DNA from: an uncultured beta proteobacterium
Lineage (GTDB): Bacteria; Pseudomonadota; Gammaproteobacteria; Burkholderiales; Rhodocyclaceae
Assembly (NCBI GenBank): GCA_903910495.1
Contig: CAIVZW010000612.1
Coordinates: forward strand, 1-8,033
DNA length: 8,033 nt
Direction: 5' to 3'
Shown: positions 1 to 6,855 of the stretch, in pieces
How the letters are laid out: each line of letters begins with the position of its first letter
How positions within the stretch are numbered: position 1 is the first letter of the stretch
The notes under the pieces: generated by a model
Seen by the model: only the letters and a program-made list of their open reading frames with translations
What the model was told of the DNA's origin: nothing
Databases searched by the model: none
Position numbers and translations under genes: made by a program

Positions 1-362
1 CGTTTTTCGTTTTCAGGGGAGTAGACACGAACACTCCCGTCGGGCAGCGTCAGAAGCCCGCTTGCCACGACACCACGCAATGCGCTGATCAAACTTGTAC
101 TGCGGAAGGGTCTGGATCAAAAGATCTTCGCCGCCCGAGCCGGCCGTTTCCCACAGCGGCGGGCCGTGGGCCGAGTTGCGAGACTTGGCTCAAGGACAGA
201 TTTCAGAGTGCCCCCGCCACCGGGGATGCAATTGTCAGCAGACAGCAACCAGTCTAAAGCGGGCATATCACTCAGAGTTCTGACCGGCAGGTCGTGGCCG
301 ATTGTGTGAATTCCAGGAAGTCGTCCATCAACATCCTTGCGCAAGACAACTTCCGGATTCAT
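1..362 (-). pseudogene. Unrecognised gene, 5' part only, apparently frameshifted twice
   Basis: An ATG at 362 lies 12 bases after the oxidoreductase stop and has a good ribosome binding site (TGAGGA, about 9 bases upstream), so translation probably starts here in the same operon. The first about 60 residues look like protein and include the motif SADNCIPGGGGTLKSVLEP. From about position 175 the start frame becomes arginine-rich and stops at TGA (117-119). A frame shifted by one base instead reads protein-like sequence such as LWETAGSGGEDLLIQTLPQ from about 175 to about 88. Left of about 90 the original frame again looks coding (GVVASGLLTLPDGSVRVY) and stays open to the window edge. This is the pattern expected from a one-base loss near 170-190 and a one-base gain near 85-100: either a decaying gene or sequencing errors in a real one. 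I do not recognise the family. Read literally, the product is a truncated 81-residue protein. The operon position suggests a role linked to the neighbouring dehydrogenase, but that is inference. Confidence 0.5.
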
Positions 363-374
363 CTGGGAACATCC

Positions 375-1532
375 TCACTTCTCCACATTTCTGCCGAGGG
401 TGATGCTGTTTTCCGAAAAATTTTCGACGCTTTTTTTCTTTTCATGAAACCGCGGCATGAGAGCGAGCAGGGTTTCTTTCTGATAGGCCGGATCATTAGG
501 TGAGAATGGCAGCTTGACCGTCGTCCGCGTCGCCGCAGACTTGTAGATGGCCATGATGAGTTCCAGCGTCGCCCGGCCCTCCCGACCGTCGATGAGCAAC
601 TGTTCTTTTCCTTCGATCGCACTGAGCAGGTTGTCGAGTTGCCCCTCGTGCCCCAAGTAAGGAATGGCCGGCAAAGAATCGTAGAGACTTTGAATCTCTC
701 TTTCCGTGGCTGGGTCGTCTTTCGGAAAGCCGTTTTCCAGTGGCAGGGAGGCTTTCAATTTCCAGGGTACCGAGATTCTGGCCCGCTCGGTTTGAAATAT
801 GAGTTCCTGTTCCTCGCCGTGCGAGACCAGCGAGGCGGTAATCACGCCGAGACTACCGCCGGGAAATTTCAATACGGCAACCGAGAGATCCTCGACTTCG
901 GAGTTTTCGTGATTCGCGTTGGTAAAGACGGCAGTCACTTCTTCGGGTGTCCCTATCATCCAGCGCATAAGGTCGATGTGATGGACCGCATGATTCAAGG
1001 TGCATCCGCCGCCCTCTTTCGCCCAGGTTCCGCGCCACCAGAGATCGTAATAGCTCTGACCACGCCACCAGAGGGAATTGGCCGTCGCATGGAGGACTCG
1101 TCCGGCCAGTCCCGATTCGATCACCTGCTTCAGCTTCATGGCCGGAATGCTGTATCGGTTCTGGGCAACGACCGAAAGCAGCTTTCCGGACTTGTCCGCG
1201 GCTTCGATCATCAGGTCGCACTCCGCCAGCGAGGCGGCCATCGGCTTTTCAACGATCACGTGCTTGCCGGCCTCAAGGGCGGCGATCGTCGTTTCGGCAT
1301 GTTCGGAAGGGGGAAGGCAGATCGACACGAGATCGATGTCTTCACGGCACAGGATTTCCCGATAATCCTTATAAACCACGACTTCAAGTCCGTGAGCCGC
1401 AGCAAATTTTTCGGCTTTTTCCGGGTACAGGTCGCACAGCGCACGAACCACGCACCTCCCGGAAAGGGTCTTGAATACCTTGGCGTGGGTTTCGGCGATC
1501 GAGCCGATTCCGATGATCGCTATTCCAATCAT
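375..1532 (-). CDS. Gfo/Idh/MocA-family NAD(P)-dependent oxidoreductase
   Basis: A 385-residue cytoplasmic dehydrogenase of the glucose-fructose oxidoreductase / inositol 2-dehydrogenase family, which oxidises or reduces sugars, polyols and their derivatives with NAD(P). The N-terminal Rossmann fold shows the dinucleotide loop GIGSIAETHA (residues 8-17), an acidic residue after strand 2 (ALCDLYPEKA, D34), and the EKP motif (95-97, with the usual catalytic or cofactor-contacting Lys96). The C-terminal domain carries the family motif YYDLWWRGTW (161-170) followed by GGGCTLNHAVHHIDLMRWM (174-192), where His184 and Asp187 match the conserved H-x-x-D. Length is normal for the family. The charged tail after about residue 340 is poorly conserved in such proteins. 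ATG at 1532 is the first possible start because an in-frame TGA lies just upstream; GAGG at 1540-1543 is a fair ribosome binding site. The gene sits 124 bases after metQ and 12 bases before the broken gene. The exact substrate cannot be told from sequence. Confidence 0.93.
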   Translation of the reverse strand: MIGIAIIGIGSIAETHAKVFKTLSGRCVVRALCDLYPEKAEKFAAAHGLEVVVYKDYREILCREDIDLVSICLPPSEHAETTIAALEAGKHVIVEKPMAASLAECDLMIEAADKSGKLLSVVAQNRYSIPAMKLKQVIESGLAGRVLHATANSLWWRGQSYYDLWWRGTWAKEGGGCTLNHAVHHIDLMRWMIGTPEEVTAVFTNANHENSEVEDLSVAVLKFPGGSLGVITASLVSHGEEQELIFQTERARISVPWKLKASLPLENGFPKDDPATEREIQSLYDSLPAIPYLGHEGQLDNLLSAIEGKEQLLIDGREGRATLELIMAIYKSAATRTTVKLPFSPNDPAYQKETLLALMPRFHEKKKSVENFSENSITLGRNVEK

Positions 1533-1610
1533 GACCTGACCTCATCCTGTCCGTACATTCCTCCGGGTCAGCGCGCTTGACTGGAGGGTACCTTCATATG
1601 TCGTAGTGCA

Positions 1611-1642
1611 CGGTCTGTGTGCAAAGCGCCCCACGCAGACCG
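1611..1642 (-). other. Imperfect hairpin between metQ and the oxidoreductase gene
   Basis: CGGTCTG (1611-1617) is the exact reverse complement of CAGACCG (1636-1642). Inside this 7-bp stem, after one mismatch, three more pairs form (CAC with GTG), leaving a loop of about 10 bases. On the minus-strand transcript no run of U follows, so it is not a classical intrinsic terminator. It could protect the 3' end of the metNIQ message or reduce read-through into the oxidoreductase gene. The structure is seen in the sequence; the role is inference. Confidence 0.4.
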
Positions 1643-1656
1643 CAGCCCGAAGTAAA

Positions 1657-2454
1657 TTACCAGGCGGTGATGACTGAATCCTTGAACGTGGCCTTGATGA
1701 ATTTCTTCACTTCGTCGGAATGATAGGCCTTCACAAGTTTGGCTACCCAAGGCTTGTCCTTGTCCTGTTCACGGATGGCGAGAATATTGGCATAAGGGCC
1801 GGTCGGGCCTTCGATGGCAATGCTGTCGCGCTGCGGGTTAAGTCCGGCACTTTCCGCATAGTTGCCGTTGATGACGGCTGCTTCAAGATCACCGAGCGCA
1901 CGCGGCAATTGCGCTGCATCGAGTTCAATGATCTTCAGTTTTTTCGGGTTTTCCACAATGTCGAGAGGCGTTGCCTTGGGACCTGCATCCGCACGAAGTT
2001 TCAGCAATCCATGGCTTTGCAGGAGTAGTAGCCCACGACCGCCGTTAGTAGGATCATTCGGAACGCCAATGCGCGCACCTTCAGTCAGGTCGTTCAGTGA
2101 TTTGACCTTCTTTGAATAGACCCCCATCGGGAACGTCATGGTGTTGCCCGCAGAAATGAGCTTGTAACCCCGATCCTTGACCTGCTGCTGCAGATAAGGC
2201 AGGTGCTGGTAACTGTTCAGGTCAATATCTCCGGAAGCCAGTGCGGCGTTGGGTTGAACGTAGTCAGAGAATTCAACGATTTGAATCTTCAGCCCATCGC
2301 GTTCGGCTACCTTCTTGACGACTTCAAAAATCTGGGCATGCGGCCCGCCGGTTACTCCGACCTTGATAGGCTTATCCTGCGCCAGAGCGGTTCCGGAAAT
2401 GACCGCAGTGAGTGAGGCGGCGGTCAGAAAACGAATGAGAGAACGTCGGTTCAT
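1657..2454 (-). CDS. metQ: MetQ/NlpA-family substrate-binding protein of a methionine-type ABC importer
   Basis: A 265-residue periplasmic binding protein that delivers methionine (L- or D-, or a related sulfur amino acid) to the MetNI permease. The N-terminus is a Sec signal peptide: Arg-Arg-rich start, hydrophobic stretch at about residues 7-20, and likely cleavage after ALA (25/26). There is no lipobox cysteine, so unlike enteric MetQ the mature protein should be soluble in the periplasm and not lipid-anchored. The mature part has the NlpA/MetQ family signatures: VGVTGGPHAQI (32-42), EFSDYVQPN (61-69), DIDLNSYQHLPYL (76-88), VPNDPTNGGRGLLLL (131-145) and GNYA (197-200). The ATG at 2454 is preceded by AAAGGA about 7 bases upstream. 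The gene follows metI by 23 bases and is clearly part of the metNIQ operon. Confidence 0.95.
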   Translation of the reverse strand: MNRRSLIRFLTAASLTAVISGTALAQDKPIKVGVTGGPHAQIFEVVKKVAERDGLKIQIVEFSDYVQPNAALASGDIDLNSYQHLPYLQQQVKDRGYKLISAGNTMTFPMGVYSKKVKSLNDLTEGARIGVPNDPTNGGRGLLLLQSHGLLKLRADAGPKATPLDIVENPKKLKIIELDAAQLPRALGDLEAAVINGNYAESAGLNPQRDSIAIEGPTGPYANILAIREQDKDKPWVAKLVKAYHSDEVKKFIKATFKDSVITAW

Positions 2455-2477
2455 GATTGGGTCCTTTATGAGAATGA

Positions 2478-3155
2478 TCAGGTTTTGACTTGCAGGATAC
2501 GCCCGCGGTGTGAAACGTGACGCACAAGCCGGTCACCAAGGCTTTGAACGATCTGAACGAAAGCAATCAGAATGAGTACTACGGCCGCCATCACTTCCGG
2601 CAGGAAGCGCTGATAGCCGTAGCGGATGCCCAGATCCCCAAGCCCGCCGCCGCCGATGGCTCCGGCCATGGCGGAGTAGCCGACCAGGCTGACAACGGTG
2701 ATGGTCAGACCGGCGATGATGCCTGGAAAGGCTTCAGGGAGAAGGATTTTGCGGATGATCTGCCCGTCGGTCGCACCCATGGCCTGCGCGGCCTCGATCA
2801 GGCCGGTATCCACTTCACGCAGGGCCGATTCAACCAGTCGCGCAACAAACGGGGTGGCGGCAATGGTCAATGGAACCACGGCGGCTCCGGTGCCGATGGA
2901 CGTTCCCGTGATGAGTCGGGTAAAGGGGATGACGGCAACCAGCAGGATGATGAACGGGGTCGAGCGAACCGCGTTGACCAACAGCCCCATCACGCGATTG
3001 AAAACCGGATGCGGCAGGATGCCGTGTTCGTCGGTGATGTTCAGCATGACGCCGAGCGGGATTCCCATCAGGGCACCTACGCCGCTGGAGATACCGACCA
3101 TCACCAGGGTTTCCAGAAAAGAAGTGAAAAAAAGGTTGAGCAATTCAGAGGACAT
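2478..3155 (-). CDS. metI: MetI-type methionine ABC transporter permease
   Basis: A 225-residue inner-membrane permease; a homodimer forms the channel of the MetNI importer. Hydrophobic segments lie at about 11-38, 55-80, 88-108, 146-168 and 187-208, fitting the five-helix MetI fold. The cytoplasmic coupling (EAA) loop is plain: [20 protein letters not shown] (121-140), which docks on MetN. The frame is open further upstream to 3428, but that part is the shadow of metN. The chosen ATG at 3155 gives the typical MetI N-terminus ([17 protein letters not shown]) and overlaps the metN stop by 11 bases, a sign of translational coupling; a weak GGAAG lies upstream. Length is slightly above the about 217 residues of E. 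coli MetI because of a short basic C-terminal tail. Confidence 0.95.
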   Translation of the reverse strand: MSSELLNLFFTSFLETLVMVGISSGVGALMGIPLGVMLNITDEHGILPHPVFNRVMGLLVNAVRSTPFIILLVAVIPFTRLITGTSIGTGAAVVPLTIAATPFVARLVESALREVDTGLIEAAQAMGATDGQIIRKILLPEAFPGIIAGLTITVVSLVGYSAMAGAIGGGGLGDLGIRYGYQRFLPEVMAAVVLILIAFVQIVQSLGDRLVRHVSHRGRILQVKT

Positions 3156-4197
3156 GGCTGAGTTCTTCCACGGTGACGTCATGTTCCTTGAACAAGGCCA
3201 GAGCGCCGTCAAGAGATTCCTTGCTGGCATTGACGAGCAGGGTAAGTGAGGCGAAGGCTTGACCCTGGACTTCGTCGATCTGGCCATGCAGGATGTTGAA
3301 ATCAATTCCGAAGCGTTTAACGGCTTCGGAAAGCAGAGGGCGATCGACTTCGTTACCGACAAAAGAAAGCCGGAACAAGTGGTCAGGGTGGTCATCCCCG
3401 TCGCGACCATCGATACGGCGGCGAACACGTTGCAGAACGGATTCAGGCAACTCGCTCGAAATCACATCACCAATCAGGCTGCGCGTTACGTTGGACTGCG
3501 GCGAACGGAACACCGAAAGCACCGATCCACATTCAACTACCTGCCCTGCGTCCATGACGGCAACGCGATCACATATCTGTTTGACGACATGCATCTGGTG
3601 AGTAATCAACACGATGGTCAGGCCCAATTCGCGATTGATGCGTTTCAGCAGGTCCAGAATTGACCGGGTAGTTTCCGGATCGAGTGCGGACGTTGCCTCA
3701 TCACAGAGCAGGACTTTCGGCTTGCTGGCAAGAGCACGGGCAATGCCTACGCGCTGCTTCTGTCCGCCGCTGAGTTGTTGCGGATAGCGATGGGCTTCCG
3801 GAATTAGACCCACGAGAGCCAGCAGCTTGTTGACGTCCTCGTTGATTTCCTTGCGCGGTTTTCCGATCAGTTCGAGCGGCAGCGCAATGTTGTCAAACAC
3901 GGTACGCGATGACATCAGGTTGAAGTGCTGGAAAATCATGCCGATCTCACGGCGCGCGGCAAGCAGTTCCCGGGTGTCCAGTTTAAGGAGATCACGGCCG
4001 TCGACGATGACCTCACCGGAGTCGGGCAATGAAAGCCGGTTGATCGTGCGTACCAGTGTGCTCTTGCCGGCGCCACTTCGACCGATAATGCCAAAGATTT
4101 CTCCGGCACTGACGGTGAGTGAAACATCGCATACCGCATGTACGCTGCTGGCTGAAGTCGAGTGGAATGCTTTTGAAACGTGTCTGAGTTTGATCAT
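3145..4197 (-). CDS. metN: MetN-type methionine ABC transporter ATP-binding protein
   Basis: A 350-residue cytoplasmic ATPase that powers the MetNI importer. All nucleotide-binding motifs are intact: Walker [10 protein letters not shown] (39-47, Lys45), Q-loop Gln90 in IFQHFNL, ABC signature LSGGQ (142-146), Walker B VLLCDE (162-167), and the switch histidine His200 in ITHQM. Residues about 270-347 form the C-terminal ACT-like NIL domain (e.g. [18 protein letters not shown]), which in E. coli MetN binds cytoplasmic methionine and shuts transport down (trans-inhibition), so this importer is probably also feedback-inhibited. A GTG at 4212 would add five residues, but ATG at 4197 gives MIKL, matching the start of characterised MetN proteins, so I prefer it; the nearby CAGG is a weak ribosome binding site. 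It is the first gene of metNIQ. Confidence 0.95.
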   Translation of the reverse strand: MIKLRHVSKAFHSTSASSVHAVCDVSLTVSAGEIFGIIGRSGAGKSTLVRTINRLSLPDSGEVIVDGRDLLKLDTRELLAARREIGMIFQHFNLMSSRTVFDNIALPLELIGKPRKEINEDVNKLLALVGLIPEAHRYPQQLSGGQKQRVGIARALASKPKVLLCDEATSALDPETTRSILDLLKRINRELGLTIVLITHQMHVVKQICDRVAVMDAGQVVECGSVLSVFRSPQSNVTRSLIGDVISSELPESVLQRVRRRIDGRDGDDHPDHLFRLSFVGNEVDRPLLSEAVKRFGIDFNILHGQIDEVQGQAFASLTLLVNASKESLDGALALFKEHDVTVEELSHVL

Positions 4198-4221
4198 GGA
4201 CCTGTACGGCACCGGATGTTT

Positions 4222-4238
4222 AACGGGTTAACGCCGTT
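4222..4238. promoter_or_regulatory. Operator-like dyad upstream of metN
   Basis: AACGGGTTAACGCCGTT contains the inverted arms AACGG and CCGTT around a 7-base centre that includes the palindrome GTTAAC. It lies 25 bases upstream of the metN ATG (4197). It may be a repressor site or a small 5'-UTR hairpin that affects metN translation. The symmetry is seen; no known regulator site is recognised. Confidence 0.3.
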
Positions 4239-4294
4239 GATTGAGGTGAGCTAGGGATTGGTATGTGTGTTGTAGCTATTTTTGCGAAGGACGA

Positions 4295-4300
4295 ATTATA
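4295..4300 (-). promoter_or_regulatory. Candidate -10 box for metNIQ
   Basis: The minus strand reads TATAAT exactly, about 97 bases upstream of the metN start. There is no good -35 hexamer 16-18 bases further upstream (the region is CG-rich) and no extended -10 TG, so an activator would be needed if it is real. The implied leader of roughly 90 bases is long enough for regulation. Confidence 0.35.
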
Positions 4301-4438
4301 TGCCCTTCCTGAACGACCCGGCGCATGGTCGAGACTGCCGCACACCCGGCCAATCAAGGACAGGAAAACTACCTTGCCTCATCCTGCCACGGCAATTCTC
4401 CGGGGCGGCGCGCTCGGCTGGAAGGACCTTTCAAAAGC

Positions 4439-4479
4439 CGGGTCGTCACGCACCGGGGTCTATGGCGCGGGACGACTCG
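4439..4479 (-). terminator. Weak hairpin after dctP, possible terminator
   Basis: CGGGTCGTC (4439-4447) pairs with GACGACTCG (4471-4479) as a 9-bp stem with one G-T pair and a 23-base loop. On the minus-strand transcript the stem is followed within three bases by a short run of four U. The loop is long and the U-run short, so termination would be inefficient. The position, 14 bases past the dctP stop, is what a TRAP-operon terminator would have. Confidence 0.3.
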
Positions 4480-4492
4480 TGTTTTCGACCGA

Positions 4493-5512
4493 CTATTTGA
4501 CCGCGCTGATCTTTTCGTAGAGCGACTGCCAGTCGGGGCCCTTTTCCTTCACGAAACTGGCCTTGAAGGTTTCAAGGGTCTTGACGAACTCGCCAACGTC
4601 CTTGACCTCATTGACCTTCGCGCCGCCTGCTACCATCTTCTGCAGTGACTCGCTTTGCACCTTGTTGTCCAGGTCGTTCTGGTACGCGGCGGCCTCGCGC
4701 GCCGAATCGAGGACGATCTTGCGCAGGTCGGCCGGCAGGCTTTCGAGCCAGGTCTTGTTGATCATGTAATACACGCAGGCCGCAATATGGTTCGTCTTGC
4801 TCAGATACGGCGCGACTTCGTGAAACTTCATCGAAAAGATCATGTCGGGAGAAGCTTCCATGCCGTCGATGACGCCGCTCTGGATGGCGCCGTAGATTTC
4901 GCTCCAGTCGGTGGTCGTTCCGTTCGCGCCCAGCGCGTTGAACATGCCGACATAAACGGGGTTCGGGCCCCGCATCTTCAGTCCTTTCATGTCGGCGACC
5001 GAAACGATTGGCCGCTTCTTGTCCAGCATGTGACGAAAGCCCATGTTCTGGCCGCCGATGGCGACGAAGTTATGCGGCGCAAGGAGCCGCGAAACCTCGG
5101 GCTCCAGGGCGTTGAGCACGCGAACCAGGTGCGCCTCGTCCTTGTAGATGTAGGGAAATTCGAAGAGCGCGAGCTGCGGAACATAACGCGCTGTTCCCGA
5201 AGCGAGGGTGGTAACCACTTCCAGTGAGCCGTCGTGCACCATTTCCACCTGTTCGCGCTGAGTGCCGAGTTCGCCCGAATAGTTGGTGGTCGTCTTGATG
5301 CGGCCTGCGGATTTCGTGGCGACGAGTTCGGCGAACTTGTCGAGCCCCTTGCCGACCGAACCACTCTTTGCCAGTGGCGTGGTCGTTCGCATGGTGTAGG
5401 TTTTACCCTCGGAGCCTTTCGGCGTTTCGTTCGCCCCGTTTGCCGTTAACGGCACAATGAGGGAGAACGCAGAAAACGTACAGAGAACGGCAACAAAATT
5501 CGACTTCTTCAT
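4493..5512 (-). CDS. dctP: TRAP transporter substrate-binding protein (DctP family)
   Basis: A 339-residue periplasmic protein that captures the substrate, normally an organic acid or sugar acid, and passes it to the DctQM membrane complex. A Sec signal peptide is clear: MKKSNF, hydrophobic core about 7-22, likely cleavage after ANGA (about residue 27). The mature part matches the DctP fold: YSGELGTQREQVEMVHDGS (78-96), FPYIYKDEAH (119-128), GFRHMLDKKRPI (159-169) and GLKMRGPNPVYVGMFNALGA (177-196), then EIYGAIQSGVIDGMEASP (205-222). Arg181 matches the family arginine that holds the substrate carboxylate; Arg160 is a second likely contact. The frame is open to 5560, but ATG at 5512 is chosen because it yields a proper signal peptide and has a strong ribosome binding site (AGGAGGAT, spacing about 5-7). 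It is the last gene of a QMP-ordered operon, 65 bases after dctM. The substrate is unknown. Confidence 0.94.
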   Translation of the reverse strand: MKKSNFVAVLCTFSAFSLIVPLTANGANETPKGSEGKTYTMRTTTPLAKSGSVGKGLDKFAELVATKSAGRIKTTTNYSGELGTQREQVEMVHDGSLEVVTTLASGTARYVPQLALFEFPYIYKDEAHLVRVLNALEPEVSRLLAPHNFVAIGGQNMGFRHMLDKKRPIVSVADMKGLKMRGPNPVYVGMFNALGANGTTTDWSEIYGAIQSGVIDGMEASPDMIFSMKFHEVAPYLSKTNHIAACVYYMINKTWLESLPADLRKIVLDSAREAAAYQNDLDNKVQSESLQKMVAGGAKVNEVKDVGEFVKTLETFKASFVKEKGPDWQSLYEKISAVK

Positions 5513-5530
5513 GACAGATCCTCCTGATGG

Positions 5531-5540
5531 TTTGATCAAA
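5531..5540. promoter_or_regulatory. Ten-base palindrome in the dctM-dctP gap
   Basis: TTTGATCAAA is a perfect palindrome in the 65-base gap between dctM and dctP, just upstream of the strong dctP ribosome binding site and next to a run of T/A. It could be a small binding site or nothing. Binding-protein genes in TRAP operons are often expressed above the membrane genes, so an internal processing or start site here would make sense, but this is inference. Confidence 0.15.
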
Positions 5541-5577
5541 TCAATTTTTTGTTTCAACACCCTTTACAGTTTGCAAC

Positions 5578-6855
5578 TCAAGCGAGGTTGGCCACAAGGG
5601 TGACGAGGCCGGGGACGAACAGGATCGCGAGACATACAATGAACAGTATGAGGATGCAGGGCAACAACGGTTTCAGCGACGCCTCCATTGAAATCCCTCC
5701 GATGGAACAGGCAATGAACAGCATCGAACCGACCGGTGGCGTGATGGCGCCAATGAGCATGGTGACGACCATGAGCACTCCGAAATGGATCGGGTCGAAG
5801 CCGAGGGCGATTCCCGCCGCATGAACCGTCGATCCGAACATCACGATCAGTACCGAAGGATCGATGAAACAGCCGAGGACGATGATCATGAGCATGATCG
5901 TGAGCGTTGCGAGATAGGGGTCCGGGATCCCGCCGACGATCGTCTGGATGACCGTATCCTGAAAATGCAGCCGGGTCAGGATGTTCGAGAAAATGCCGGC
6001 GACGGCAAGGATGATCATGACGCTGGCGGTGGTATTGGCTGAATCCACGATGCATTTCGCCAGCTTTTTCATCGTCAGCTTTCTCGATATGACGACACCG
6101 TAGAACAGTCCATACACGGCGGCCGCGATTCCCGACTCGGTCGGTGTAAACACGCCGCCGATGATCCCGAAGACGATGATCATCGGCATGATCAGCGCAC
6201 CAGTGGACTGATAGGTGGTTACGACGAATTCCCTGAACGATATGCGGGAAGGCTTGAATTCGTATTTTCTGATGCGGAAGAGGACGGCATTGACGATCAT
6301 CAGCCCGATACCGATCAGGACTCCCGGCAGAAATCCGCCGAGGAAGAGTTTTCCAACCGACAGCTCGGTATAGTAGGCATACATGATCATGGCGATGCTG
6401 GGCGGGATGATCGGCCCGATCGTGGCCGCCGAGGCGACGAGCGCCACGGCATAATCCTTTTCGTAGCCCTGCTTGATCATCGAAGGGATCATGACCGAGC
6501 CGATGGCCGACGCGTCGGCGACGCCCGACCCCTGAATGCCGGCGAAGATCATCGACGAGACGACGGTCACGTGCCCGAGGCCGCCTTTCAGTCTCCCGAC
6601 CAGTGCGTCGGCGAAGTTAACGATTTTTTCGGTGATTTCCGATTCCATCATGATGTTGCCGGCGAGGATGAAGAACGGAATGGCCATGAGGCTGAATGAA
6701 TCGACGCCGCCGAAGGTCTTTACCGCGATAACCGAAAGAGGTATGTCCAGGGCAATGACGGCGGCAAACGACGTGATGATGAAGGCGATGAATATCGGAA
6801 AGCCGAGGAAAACCAGGCCGATGAGCAGGAGAAAGATCCAGGCGATGGCTATCAT
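5578..6855 (-). CDS. dctM: TRAP transporter large membrane subunit (DctM family)
   Basis: A 425-residue inner-membrane protein that forms the translocation path of the TRAP importer and uses a sodium gradient in characterised members. It is hydrophobic throughout, with about a dozen membrane segments. Family signatures include PFFILAGNIM (60-69), GIQGSGVADASAIGSVMIP (106-124), ATIGPIIPPSIAMIMYA (144-160), GVFTPTESGIAAAVYGL (234-250) and GAITPPVGSMLFI (369-381). The frame is open to 7032, but the upstream 59 codons lie inside dctQ and read as arginine- and histidine-rich shadow sequence. ATG at 6855 overlaps the dctQ stop as ATGA, so translation is probably coupled. Length is typical for DctM. 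Confidence 0.95.
   Translation of the reverse strand: MIAIAWIFLLLIGLVFLGFPIFIAFIITSFAAVIALDIPLSVIAVKTFGGVDSFSLMAIPFFILAGNIMMESEITEKIVNFADALVGRLKGGLGHVTVVSSMIFAGIQGSGVADASAIGSVMIPSMIKQGYEKDYAVALVASAATIGPIIPPSIAMIMYAYYTELSVGKLFLGGFLPGVLIGIGLMIVNAVLFRIRKYEFKPSRISFREFVVTTYQSTGALIMPMIIVFGIIGGVFTPTESGIAAAVYGLFYGVVISRKLTMKKLAKCIVDSANTTASVMIILAVAGIFSNILTRLHFQDTVIQTIVGGIPDPYLATLTIMLMIIVLGCFIDPSVLIVMFGSTVHAAGIALGFDPIHFGVLMVVTMLIGAITPPVGSMLFIACSIGGISMEASLKPLLPCILILFIVCLAILFVPGLVTLVANLA

Larger units (their letters stand above)
4213..4492 (-). other. Intergenic region between dctP and metN with regulatory candidates
   Basis: There is no credible gene here; the open frames on either strand have no protein-like composition. 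On the minus strand it should hold the 3' end of the TRAP transcript and the promoter and leader of metNIQ. Visible elements are a hairpin just after dctP (4439-4479), a perfect TATAAT (4295-4300) and a dyad close to metN (4222-4238), each listed separately. I looked for a methionine riboswitch fold and for MetJ-like AGACGTCT boxes and recognised neither. Confidence 0.5.

Noticed and set aside
117..119. TGA in the left-edge gene as a possible selenocysteine codon
   Set aside because: The residues before it in that frame are Arg/Ala/Pro-rich and not protein-like, while another frame reads well across the same stretch, so a frameshift explains it better.
1033..1073. Direct repeat CGCCACCAGAG at 1033-1043 and 1063-1073
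   Set aside because: It encodes two copies of the Leu-Trp-Trp-Arg-type motif that flanks YYD in this oxidoreductase family, so it is explained by the protein and is not a mobile or regulatory repeat.
639..1580. Long plus-strand frame of 313 codons opposite the oxidoreductase gene
   Set aside because: It is antisense to an unmistakable Gfo/Idh/MocA gene, has shadow-like composition (many Gly, Arg, Phe), and shows no ribosome binding site or known motif.
2517..3161. Plus-strand frame of 214 codons opposite metI
   Set aside because: Its Asp/Gly/His/Gln-rich sequence is what the antisense of a membrane-protein gene gives; metI on the other strand is clear.
4198..4295. Possible SAM or methionine riboswitch in the metN leader
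   Set aside because: Only a 5-bp AGCTA/TAGCT pairing and one dyad are visible. The leader is too short for SAM-I, and I cannot match SAM-II or other known cores by eye.
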